Below, piece after piece: positions 52,962 to 61,607 of a stretch of 64,000 bases of DNA. Positions within the stretch are counted from its first letter, which is position 1; every line of letters begins with the position of its first letter. The stretch spans positions 124,001 through 188,000 of the forward strand of contig WGMM01000009.1 in the NCBI GenBank assembly GCA_016125085.1, in the 5' to 3' direction. Under the pieces are notes generated by a model. It ran no database searches. It was not told where the DNA came from and saw nothing but the letters and a program-made list of their open reading frames with translations. This DNA is from a bacterium (GTDB lineage: Bacteria > Planctomycetota > Planctomycetia > Isosphaerales > Isosphaeraceae). The translations under genes and the position numbers were made by a program.

Positions 52962-54602
52962 ATGGCTCAATTTCGGCTCTTCTCAAAACGTTGTGGCGTA
53001 ATCGCTTGCCTTCTAATATCGGCTATTGTCGGCTTGCCGTCCGCGTGTGCCCAGAGCGGGGGCCAGGTTCCGCTTAAGGAACCTTCGCTCTGGATCCGGC
53101 CCGTCAAGCTCCATTCCGTCTGGGCTCAGATTATCGATCTGTGCCGTGATACGCCCTTCGATTCCCCGGCCGCCGCGCTCTCGGCGGCCAAACTTGCCGG
53201 GCTTCAGCCAGCAGGGGGGAACAAGACTGTCGAAGCCGCCGTTTCCCTGTTCAATAAAGCCATCCTGCCCGATCTGGATTTGTTCGATCGCTCTCTCTTC
53301 GCCCTCGATCCCAACCTGCCCCTGCGCCGCATCGACTGGGGCGCGGGTGTCTCGCCCGACGACGGTACGGCTGAAGCACTCGTGACGGCGCTCGCTCTTG
53401 ACCGTAGTCAGCCTGCTGGCCAGGTTGCCGGCTTCGATCTCGAATCGCTTGGCGAAAGCCTTTTTGTCGCCCGTGGCCGGGGCCAGACCTGGTTCGGCAC
53501 CGACCGTGCCGCTCTCGAACCTGCTCTGGTGTCAGGCTCCGATACCCGGCTGCTGACTTTGACTCCGCCCATCGAATCGGGGCTTTGGCTCCGCGTCGAT
53601 CCCCGGCAATGGCCTTCGACGATCGGCCGCAATATGCAGGAATTCGTCACGCTGGAGACCCTTCGACGATTCGCGGCGGGCAAACCGGCGGAGATACGAG
53701 TTTTCCCCTGGGGGGAATCGGTCCAGGCCGAATGGATCGACCTGTTCCGAGCGATGCCTGTCAGCCCTGTCCAGTCGCGCTGGCTGGCACGCTGGGACGT
53801 TCCGCTGGGCGGTCTGCTCATGGCTCAGGCCAGTATCGGGCTTGATCCTCGCAAGCCGTTCTGGAATCAAGTCTTCGGGCTCGCAACCGAAGTCGAACGG
53901 GCGATCCCGGGGCATGAGAAAGTGGCGAACGTCCGGGACCGGATCAACATCGCCTCGCTCCTGGCACGCGTCAGCCCCGAAACCGATCTCTACCCGAATC
54001 TGATCGGTGTTACCATCGGTGCCGTCGTGCCTGATGCGCCTCAACTGCCGCCGACGGTGGTTGCCACACTGCACACACGCGACGTCCGGGCCACTCAGAT
54101 CGTCGTCGAAAAGCTCCTGGTGCCCGTTGTCCGAACCATCGGCGGTGATCCTAAAGGACAACTGCCAGGCGGGATGCTTCCGAGGGGCGGCGATGACCGC
54201 ATCCGCGGACTTGCCATCGTCAGCAATCGGCCGATTTTCCTGTTTCTCGAACCGCCCGATATTCACATCGTCTGGGGCTCGCGCTCAATCGCTGAAGCCG
54301 CCCTTGCTGCCTCGGACCGAGCCGCCACCGCCGCAACCGTACCGATGCTCTGGTTCGACAGGTTCGCGGCATCGGGACCGGTGCATCGCGCCGCAGCGAT
54401 TTATCCTGAGGCCGTCGTTCGATGGCAAATTCTCAAGGGCGAGCCTGACTCAGTCTGGACCCAGTCCGCCAAAGGCCTGCCGCCGCTTGTCTGGCTGGGG
54501 CGTTCCGAAAACGGCGAAAGTCGCGACATCTGGGCTTTCTCAGGTTCGAGGGCTTACGTGAAATCTTTGACGGCGAAGATTCCTCCGCCGCAATCCAGGT
54601 GA
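52962..54602 (+). CDS. Large exported protein of unknown function
   Basis: The 546-residue product starts with a signal peptide (CGVIACLLISAIVGLPSACA, cleavage before QSGGQ). The mature protein is rich in alanine, leucine and arginine with no cysteines beyond the start. Visible blocks are FDRSLFALDPNLPLRRIDW, GLWLRVDPRQWPSTIGRN, DIHIVWGSRSIAEAAL and a final ESRDIWAFSGSRAYVKSLT. It has beta-rich segments with repeated W/D patterns, but no domain I can name. It may be a periplasmic solute-binding or scaffolding protein. The gene is monocistronic and convergent with the giant cytochrome-linked gene. Confidence 0.7.
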   Translation: MAQFRLFSKRCGVIACLLISAIVGLPSACAQSGGQVPLKEPSLWIRPVKLHSVWAQIIDLCRDTPFDSPAAALSAAKLAGLQPAGGNKTVEAAVSLFNKAILPDLDLFDRSLFALDPNLPLRRIDWGAGVSPDDGTAEALVTALALDRSQPAGQVAGFDLESLGESLFVARGRGQTWFGTDRAALEPALVSGSDTRLLTLTPPIESGLWLRVDPRQWPSTIGRNMQEFVTLETLRRFAAGKPAEIRVFPWGESVQAEWIDLFRAMPVSPVQSRWLARWDVPLGGLLMAQASIGLDPRKPFWNQVFGLATEVERAIPGHEKVANVRDRINIASLLARVSPETDLYPNLIGVTIGAVVPDAPQLPPTVVATLHTRDVRATQIVVEKLLVPVVRTIGGDPKGQLPGGMLPRGGDDRIRGLAIVSNRPIFLFLEPPDIHIVWGSRSIAEAALAASDRAATAATVPMLWFDRFAASGPVHRAAAIYPEAVVRWQILKGEPDSVWTQSAKGLPPLVWLGRSENGESRDIWAFSGSRAYVKSLTAKIPPPQSR

Positions 54603-54962
54603 ATTGACGATCCCGATCGGAAGCAGGGACAGAAGCGGATCGATCGTTCGGTCGAAAATTCTAAAGAATGAAACGAAACCGCCGGACTTTCGCTTGATTC
54701 CCAAAAAAACCAGGACGGCAAAGCTCGCTGGATCCATGCGAGCGAAAGCCGTGTGCAGACATGTAGATGCGGCGTCTCGCCGCATTCGCGCGCGGGTCGA
54801 AGCCACTCTTGCCGATCGATGCCACTGGGTGCGTCGAAAGCGGCAAGATGCCGCTTCCACGTGCCCCGCATGATCAAGCCCGCTTTGCCGTCCTTGAAAA
54901 AAAGGACGATCCCGAAACGCCTGCCAGGCATTCCGGGATCGTCCGTGTCTGGTCGAAACTTC
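54603..54962. other. Convergent intergenic with terminator
   Basis: This 360-base space separates two convergent stops. Its right half holds the intrinsic terminator for the minus-strand gene (54897-54944). The left half shows A/T-rich tracts (about 54650-54715) but no gene, repeat or RNA that I recognise. Confidence 0.5.
54897..54944 (-). terminator. Rho-independent terminator of the giant cytochrome-linked gene
   Basis: An 11-bp stem (GGACGATCCCG / CGGGATCGTCC) surrounds an inner GCCTG/CAGGC. Read on the minus strand it is followed by seven T residues. It lies about 20 bases beyond the stop at 54963. Confidence 0.8.
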
Positions 54963-57900
54963 TTATCTCTTGCCCACTTCGGTCGAAACGGCGTCACGAA
55001 ACTCGATTGGCACGTCCGAGACGATCGTCAGACCGAGCATGCCTTCCGATCCTTTGGCCAGCCGGGTGCGAACGAGAATCCGATTCGAACCCCTGGTCAG
55101 ATCGACCGGGGCTTCGTGGGCGGTTTGATCGCCGGAAGCGACTATCGGAAGTTCCTTGCCGTTGACCCAGACGCGTGCAGGCATGGCGGAATCGAGCACG
55201 AGCCGTGCTTTCTGATCCTGTGGCGCGACGGCCACGGTCCAAAGATAAACCGATTGCCCTTCTTCCGCCGAGCCGATGTCGATCATGCCCTCGGCTGTGG
55301 CCGTCAGCCGCCGCCAGGCGAAGGTCTTACCGTCCGCAGACTTGATCGGATCGTTCACGCGCACCGTCGCGTCGGGCGCGATGGCGGGCTTGTCGTCCGG
55401 ATCGGCCGCGGCCGGCAGCGGGCCAAGGGCCTGGAACTGGCCGACGACGCTCGATGGACGCTTGAGTGTCGACAGATAAGTCATCAGATCGACGAGTTCC
55501 TGATTCGTCATCGTCTGGGCCAGGCCTTCCGGCATGAGCGAAACGGGCGAGACTTCCGATTCTTCGATGTCGGCTTTCGTCACCCGCACTGACTTGCCCT
55601 CAGCCGTTTTCAACACGATCGCGCCTTCGGATTCCTGCAGCGGCAGGCCCGTGATCACGCGGCCGTCCTTGAGGGCCAGGACGTACGGGCGATAGTTGTA
55701 ACCGACTGCCGCGGAAGGGTTCAGAATAGATTGCAGAAGCTCTTCACGGCCGTACTTTACGCCGATTGTGGAGAGATCCGGGCCGACCCAGCGGCCTTTA
55801 CCTCCGACACGGTGGCAGCCAGCACATGCGTTCGCGGCGGTTCGGAAGAAGACGGCGGCGCCTTTCTCGGCGTTGCCTTCGCGGCGAACCAGTTCGTAGA
55901 TCGGCGGCAGCGGTCGTCCTTCCGCCGATTTGGGCGGAGGCAGAACTTTGGCCGAATCTTCGCGGATTTCCCGGTTCGGATGAGCGTAAAGAGCTGTCGT
56001 CGCTTCGGTTTTGAGATCGTCCGGCAGCTTGCTTTCGCTGGCCAGCCGTATGACGACCTTCGCGCCAGGGACCGCCGAGGCGAGCGAACGTATCGCTTGC
56101 CGACGCATGGGAAGGGGAAAGTTCGGGTTATCGAGCATCGCCCGAAGCGTCGCGGATGCCGGCCCTTCGATCGCAGGTATGGAGCGAACTGCGGTTTCGG
56201 CCAGTTCGCTCGATTTTCGGGATCCTGTCGCGGCTTCCAGAATCGAATTGATCCGTGCCGCCGTGGACGGAGCCTTGTTCGCGACCAGTCCTTCCAGTGC
56301 GGCGATGCGCACCGGTTCCGGGCCGGTCGCTTTCTCGAGGATACCGTCGAGCGTGGCGAGCAGGGCAGGGTCGCCCGTACGTGCTGCCAGTCGCACTCCA
56401 GTTTCAGCCAAAGCTGGTTCGCCGATTGCCTTCGTCACGAGTGTGCGGATCGAGGCTGAGGATTTGGCCTGACGCCAGTCGCCGTCGAGTTTGTCGGCCA
56501 GGAGGGTAAGAATCTGGCGAGTCCGGTTCGCGTCGCTGGATTCCGTCGCGAGCTTCGCCAGGAATTCGGCCGCCTTCGGGTCCGAGATCTGCCTCACGGC
56601 GTCGTCCCAGGCCTGATGCAGATCTGGCGTGTGCAGCGCCGGTCGAATCTTCGCCAGAAGTTCGAGAGCTTCCGGACGCTTTAGCCTCCAGGCCAGCCCA
56701 AGTGTCTTCGAAAGCGAATTCGCCGGCAGATTTTTGGTTCCCGTTGCCAGAAACGCTTCGCTCCGGTCGGTCGGGAAGTAGGGCGGCAAGGCGAGCCCGG
56801 CGGTTTTGCCGGCGTCTTCGAGCTTCAGATCACCGAAGAGAGTGCCATCGAAAAGCCCCGCCACGAAATGCGATTCACGCTTTTCCAGCGCCAGGCCGAG
56901 GGCCTCGAGATACCAGCGGTCCTGACCGTCCCATTTCGCCGTCAGTTTTTTGAGCGTGTCGCCGACTTTTTCGGTCGGAAGGTCACGCAACGACAGGATC
57001 AGCTCGCGCCGAACGCCGGCATCGGGGTCATCCGCAAGTTTGGTGAGTACACCCAGATTCTTCTCGGCACGCGGGGCCGGTTGCGTCTGCCCTTCCGGCA
57101 ATGTCACCTGGCCGACCCGACTGACGTCCCGGCCCAGCATCCGCACGACTTGCTCGCGAATCCTGGCGTCGTCCTGCTTCACCAGGGCGAAGGTCGCGAT
57201 CGGGTCACCCGCGATGGCGTGCCAGACCCAAAGCGCCCGGGCCTTGAGTCGCGAATCGGCGGGCTTGGATTCCAGATCCGAGATTGCCTGCAGCGATTCA
57301 TCCTTGCGTTCGATCAGGGCACGCCGAGCTGCGTCCCGAGTTGCCGTCGCTGGTGAGCCCAGGGCGGCGATCAGTCCGTCGATCGTGGCGAATTCCGGCT
57401 TCACGGCCGGAACCTTGGCGCCCTTCGGCGTCACGCGGTAAATCCGGCCCGTCGTCTGGTCGCTGAAAGCGTGGCCGCCCACGCCGGCGTCGTACCAGTC
57501 GGCCACGAAGACCGATCCGTCCGGGGCCGCGGCGACGTCCACCGGGCGGAACCAGGGGTCATCGCTGGCCAGAAAGACATTGTGAACCGTGCGGAAAGCC
57601 GCGCCCTGACGTGTCAGCGGGAACCAGTTGATCTGCCGCGTGCCGGCGTCGGCTTCCAGCAGACTGCCGCGGTTCGCATCGCCGAAAAGAGTTCCCTCAT
57701 AGCAGAAAATGCCGCACGGGCTGCCGTTGCCGGTGCCGACGAGTTTCGGCACGTTGCCGGGCACGTCCTCACCCCAGTGCAGGGGGCTGCCCGGCGTGCG
57801 ATAGCCGTATCTACCGCCGTCCATAATCCATAAAACGCGGCTGCCCCGGCGCCCGTCGTCGTCGTTGTCCGACACGAACACGTCGCCGTAGCTGTCCTGA

Positions 57901-58685
57901 GTGGCTTCGTAATTGTTCCGCTGACGATCGGCCAGAATTTCGAACTTCGAACCGTCGCGATCCACACGCAGCGTCGTCGCAAGCTGGTCCGTCGTCACCT
58001 TCCTGCCCGATTTTTCGGTGACGTCGAAGTTCTGGACCTTTTCGCCACCTTCAGGCTGAACCGAGCAGCATCCGTCGCCGTGCGTGAAATAGAGCTTGCC
58101 GTCGATGCCCAGCGTCATCCCGTGTACACCGTGGTCCGAGTCGATGCCTCCGAACCCGGTCAATAGCGGGAACCGGGCGTCGGCCTTGTCGTCTCCGTCG
58201 GTATCTTCGAGCACGAGCACATTCGGGCTGTTGCCTACATAGACTCTGCAACCTGTGTATTTCCCTGTGCGGTCGTATTTCTCTTCGACGGCGATTCCCA
58301 TAGGCACGGGGAAGATCTTGTCCGCGAAGACAGTCACCTTATCCGCCTTGCCGTCGTGGTCCGTATCTTCCAGAATCTTGATCGCGTCGGCGTCCGGAAG
58401 ACGCTCCATCTTCCGGGCTACGTTCCGGTGCAGGCGGTAATTCAGCCCTTCGGTCACCCAGACTCGGCCGCGGCTGTCGATGTCCATCGTCGTCGGGTTG
58501 ATCACCAGCGGCTCGGACGCCCAGAGAGTCGCCTCCAGCCCATCGGCGGGCTTGATCATCCGGGCCGACGCTTCCGCGTTCACCTGGGCGTGACCGTTTT
58601 GGGCATAACCCAGGCTTATCGCTACGAAGGCCGCGGCAATGAGCGGTCGACGGACAGGGAAAGGGCGTTGATAGGTGCCGTTCAT
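54963..58685 (-). CDS. PVC-type CxxCH membrane-bound dehydrogenase-like protein
   Basis: From the ATG at 58685 the protein is 1240 residues. It has a signal peptide (RRPLIAAAFVAISLGYA), then an NHL/sorbosone-dehydrogenase-like beta-propeller (about 45-390: PLVINPTTMDIDSRGRVWVTEGLNYRL, VFVSDNDDDGRRGSRVLW, SVFVADWYDAGVGGH). A HEAT-repeat region follows at about 410-870 (RKDESLQAISDLES, ALWVWHAIAGDP). A PVC-type c-haem domain with NACAGCHRVGGKGRW has its CxxCH near 951-956, and a C-terminal beta domain ends the protein. It probably oxidises a sugar-like compound and hands electrons to a haem. Such proteins are very common in planctomycetes; the substrate is unknown. The frame extends 41 codons further upstream without family features. 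Confidence 0.92.
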   Translation of the reverse strand: MNGTYQRPFPVRRPLIAAAFVAISLGYAQNGHAQVNAEASARMIKPADGLEATLWASEPLVINPTTMDIDSRGRVWVTEGLNYRLHRNVARKMERLPDADAIKILEDTDHDGKADKVTVFADKIFPVPMGIAVEEKYDRTGKYTGCRVYVGNSPNVLVLEDTDGDDKADARFPLLTGFGGIDSDHGVHGMTLGIDGKLYFTHGDGCCSVQPEGGEKVQNFDVTEKSGRKVTTDQLATTLRVDRDGSKFEILADRQRNNYEATQDSYGDVFVSDNDDDGRRGSRVLWIMDGGRYGYRTPGSPLHWGEDVPGNVPKLVGTGNGSPCGIFCYEGTLFGDANRGSLLEADAGTRQINWFPLTRQGAAFRTVHNVFLASDDPWFRPVDVAAAPDGSVFVADWYDAGVGGHAFSDQTTGRIYRVTPKGAKVPAVKPEFATIDGLIAALGSPATATRDAARRALIERKDESLQAISDLESKPADSRLKARALWVWHAIAGDPIATFALVKQDDARIREQVVRMLGRDVSRVGQVTLPEGQTQPAPRAEKNLGVLTKLADDPDAGVRRELILSLRDLPTEKVGDTLKKLTAKWDGQDRWYLEALGLALEKRESHFVAGLFDGTLFGDLKLEDAGKTAGLALPPYFPTDRSEAFLATGTKNLPANSLSKTLGLAWRLKRPEALELLAKIRPALHTPDLHQAWDDAVRQISDPKAAEFLAKLATESSDANRTRQILTLLADKLDGDWRQAKSSASIRTLVTKAIGEPALAETGVRLAARTGDPALLATLDGILEKATGPEPVRIAALEGLVANKAPSTAARINSILEAATGSRKSSELAETAVRSIPAIEGPASATLRAMLDNPNFPLPMRRQAIRSLASAVPGAKVVIRLASESKLPDDLKTEATTALYAHPNREIREDSAKVLPPPKSAEGRPLPPIYELVRREGNAEKGAAVFFRTAANACAGCHRVGGKGRWVGPDLSTIGVKYGREELLQSILNPSAAVGYNYRPYVLALKDGRVITGLPLQESEGAIVLKTAEGKSVRVTKADIEESEVSPVSLMPEGLAQTMTNQELVDLMTYLSTLKRPSSVVGQFQALGPLPAAADPDDKPAIAPDATVRVNDPIKSADGKTFAWRRLTATAEGMIDIGSAEEGQSVYLWTVAVAPQDQKARLVLDSAMPARVWVNGKELPIVASGDQTAHEAPVDLTRGSNRILVRTRLAKGSEGMLGLTIVSDVPIEFRDAVSTEVGKR

Positions 58686-58902
58686 CGTTTTCGGTGACTC
58701 CCACGAGCTGTCGGCCGTGATCGCGTCACTGCCGGGCCGGAACCGTGCGGGCGGCGGGCGGTTCCCTGATTTTGTCCGCGGACCATCCGTGTGTGGACTT
58801 CCGTGCATAAGGGATTCCTATTCTGACCGGAACCGGCAGTCGAGTCCAGATCATAACCGAAGTGTCCTGCCACTTCGCGACTTCAGGTAACGGTGCTCAG
58901 GA

Positions 58903-59418
58903 TCAACCGCACGAATCTCTCGGAAGCCATTCGAAAACATGTTCCGAGGCTGCAACGCCTGCATGATTCCGGCCGACCTGAATTTCTCGAATCAGCCTGT
59001 TTTCAGGCTTGCGATCGATGCGCAATTCGCCCGGGGTCAATTCTTCCGAAGGGCCGATCACGATCAGATCGATCCGGATCCGGTCGCGGTCATCGCCTGG
59101 ATCGGAGTCGATGATGACGCCGTGGCATCCCCGTTTGACCGTTCCCCGGCCGCCTGAAACCGGGCCTTCGTAATCCAGATACTCCCGACGGTGCGGATCC
59201 AGCGGCACGGCTCTGCCGGCAAGAGGTCGATCCCGGGGAAATATCTGGTCGAAACTCCACTCGGGATACAGTGCCCAAGTCGGTAACCGATCGGCGCCTG
59301 CCGCGTTCCGCATTTCGATGATCAAATCCAGGTGCGGACCGGGCCAGTCGTGCTTAAGAACGACGAACCGGCCCTGGACCACCCGGTCAGTAAGATTCCC
59401 GGACTCGCCTTTGCCCAT
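58903..59418 (-). CDS. Stand-alone LigD-type 3'-phosphoesterase domain
   Basis: The 171-residue protein contains RFVVLKHDWPGPHLDLIIEM, the HD/H-x-D motif of the LigD N-terminal phosphoesterase (PE) domain. TWALYPEWSFDQIFP, RREYLDYEGPVSGGRGTVKR and RIRIDLIVIG follow; the metal-binding His and Asp are in place. In LigD the domain removes 3'-phosphates during non-homologous end joining. Here it is a separate protein, with no ligase or polymerase domain and no Ku gene in the window. It may do general 3'-end cleaning. It is divergent from the STGPRT gene. Confidence 0.78.
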   Translation of the reverse strand: MGKGESGNLTDRVVQGRFVVLKHDWPGPHLDLIIEMRNAAGADRLPTWALYPEWSFDQIFPRDRPLAGRAVPLDPHRREYLDYEGPVSGGRGTVKRGCHGVIIDSDPGDDRDRIRIDLIVIGPSEELTPGELRIDRKPENRLIREIQVGRNHAGVAASEHVFEWLPRDSCG

Positions 59419-59843
59419 GCCATTCCTGATCGAAGTCCATCACGTTCGATTTACGTAGACGCGAGGCCCCGCCTCAATGCTCGCATTCACTCTGTGCCTC
59501 GCTTCATTCCGTTTATAGCCCGCTCCGGTGGGCTTCACAAGATGTTTGACGATCCGGCAGAAACTGCCGGCTGGGCAGTATCGCGAAGACCTGACGGTCC
59601 GGGAAGAAGTGCCTGCTTTTGCGATGATAGGAAACATTGCTACGGCTATCCCGTAAACGAAATTTGCTGAGATCGCCACGATCTTCCATAATTCCAGCGA
59701 AATGACAGTCAGTTGCCAGAGAACTGGCGTCCTGTATCGGCAGGGGCTGTCCCGCGTACGACTGGTGTCCCCTATGCGGGGCTATCGCGTCGGTTTCTCC
59801 CGGATTCGGTTTTCGCTCGAAACAGTTCGGAGCACGCCTCACG
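59419..59843. other. 425-base intergenic
   Basis: This spacer holds a short hairpin CCGGCAG-AAA-CTGCCGG (59554-59570) and probably promoters of both divergent neighbours. Frames across it lack ribosome sites and family features, so I call no gene. Confidence 0.45.
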
Positions 59844-61538
59844 ATGACTCTCTCGGCCAATCTCACACCCGTCGATGCATCAGCCCCGCCACCGACCGTA
59901 TCCGGAACCGATCGCTCGGGCTTCGCGAATTTCGAGCCTCCGAGAATCCCGGCCGGTGCGGACGCTCCACCGCTTCAGCGCCGTATCCAGGCGAATCGCG
60001 ACAACGCCCGAAAGTCCACAGGGCCGAGGACGTCCGAAGGCAAAGCCAGAAGCCGCAATAATGCGATCAGGCACGGGCTCACTTCACGTCTCGCCCTGCC
60101 AGCTGAAACCGTTCACGAAATCGCTGATCATTTCTGGCGTTTGGTTCAGGCTTATCGGCCCGTCGATGCCGTGACGGTCAACGCGATCCTGGAGCTGACC
60201 ATCTGCTCGTGGAAATTCCGTCGCCTTTTCGAACAATATGCGAGCAACCAGGCTCGCGCTCGGCTCACTGTCAACGACGATCGCAAGGCGCGTGAAATCA
60301 GGCTCGCCCAGCGCTGGTTTCGCAAGCTCTCCGAAGATCCCCGCAAGGCGCTGGCCCATCTCCGCCGCACGACATCGGGCCTTTCGCTGATCGTCGAGAG
60401 TTTCGAAAATCTCATTGCGGAATTGAATCAGCCTGAGGGTTCCTGGACGAGCCGCCAATTCATGCTCGCCGTGAATCTTGGCGGATTCGACGATTTCGAA
60501 GTCTGGGACAACGTCGCTCTTCGATCGATCTGGAGTGCCTGGTTCGCCTGCCGCCCAGGCCGAAAAGCCGTGCCGGAGGATTTTCATGCCATAGAGCTGG
60601 CATATCCGGAGTATCGCAACCGGGCGAAAAAAGCGATCGAATCCGCTCCACTGGCCGCGGAAGGGCGTCGGCAATTGATCGAATGGGTTCGATCTCTGCG
60701 TGATGAGGCAGTGCGACGCCTCGAGATTCAAGATCAGGTCGAAGACGATCTGGATTCGATTCATCCCCTGGCCGCAGGATGGCCAGCCCCTGAAGAGACA
60801 TCCCAGCATATGCTCTATCTTCGATATTCGAATCAGGTCGACCGCAAAACACGCGAGCTTCATGCCCTCATCGGCACCAGGGCCGTCGTCGCGAGCGGCG
60901 ATTCATGGAAATTCGACGAAGAACTGCTACCCTCGGACTGGAAAGCCGTGCTGGTTGAGCATCGTGCGATCAAGTCGGTCGTCGCCGGTCACCACAAGAG
61001 CGAAATGCCTGAATCGATGGGAGAAATCCTGATGCCGGCCGATTCATGCGAACCTGTGGATTCGAACTTTCATCGAAACCACGAGAAATCCAACGATTCC
61101 CATGCGGAGGATGAATCCAGCCCGCAGAATCGTCATGAACTGTTCCAGTCGATCGCACCTCAGCCGACCGCTGATTCGGAAATGCGAGCGTCCGGGACGA
61201 CTTCTTCGAATGCGATCATGAAACCTGGAATGAAGGACCAGTCACCGGACTCCTTCGTCGATCCCGTCATGCCTTCAGAAAATCAGGCTTCCGAGGTTCG
61301 AGAAATGCCTGTTTCCGTCGATCCGATTCGAAAGAATCCATTCGAAACCCTTAATGAAACTCAGGCTTCGATTCGGCCTGAATCCGTTCCGGTTTCTGGA
61401 AATCGTGCTCGCACACCTGCCCCGCCGAGGTCGAATCATCGCAGACTCAGGCCTGACAAACCGACGGATATCCGCAGGGAACGACACCGCCACACTGTTA
61501 CCAAACCCGCCAGGCCACCTGAGAAACGGTCGTCGTGA
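59844..61538 (+). CDS. STGPRT-motif protein of unknown function
   Basis: The 564-residue protein begins with RRIQANRDNARKSTGPRTSEGKARSRNNAIRHGLTSR near residues 46-84. This 'ANRxNAxxSTGPRTxEGKAxSRxNAxxHGL' block is shared by a family common in planctomycetes and some other bacteria, with no established role. The middle (85-350) is helical and rich in arginine and tryptophan: TVNAILELTICSWKFRRLFE, NLGGFDDFEVWDN and TSQHMLYLRYSNQVDRKTRE. The C-terminal 200 residues are low-complexity, polar and basic at the end (RRERHRHTVTKPARPPEKRSS), suggesting nucleic-acid binding. It is probably not exported. Confidence 0.85.
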   Translation: MTLSANLTPVDASAPPPTVSGTDRSGFANFEPPRIPAGADAPPLQRRIQANRDNARKSTGPRTSEGKARSRNNAIRHGLTSRLALPAETVHEIADHFWRLVQAYRPVDAVTVNAILELTICSWKFRRLFEQYASNQARARLTVNDDRKAREIRLAQRWFRKLSEDPRKALAHLRRTTSGLSLIVESFENLIAELNQPEGSWTSRQFMLAVNLGGFDDFEVWDNVALRSIWSAWFACRPGRKAVPEDFHAIELAYPEYRNRAKKAIESAPLAAEGRRQLIEWVRSLRDEAVRRLEIQDQVEDDLDSIHPLAAGWPAPEETSQHMLYLRYSNQVDRKTRELHALIGTRAVVASGDSWKFDEELLPSDWKAVLVEHRAIKSVVAGHHKSEMPESMGEILMPADSCEPVDSNFHRNHEKSNDSHAEDESSPQNRHELFQSIAPQPTADSEMRASGTTSSNAIMKPGMKDQSPDSFVDPVMPSENQASEVREMPVSVDPIRKNPFETLNETQASIRPESVPVSGNRARTPAPPRSNHRRLRPDKPTDIRRERHRHTVTKPARPPEKRSS

Positions 61539-61607
61539 GGCAACCGATCGACGACAGGTTCGCAGTGACCGCATGTCGCGCCGGAGCGATCGAAACCTTG
61601 CCGCAAG

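Noticed and set aside
59513..59866. A 117-residue minus-strand frame in the intergenic before the STGPRT gene
   Set aside because: It lacks a ribosome site and its product is low-complexity; the region fits divergent promoters better.
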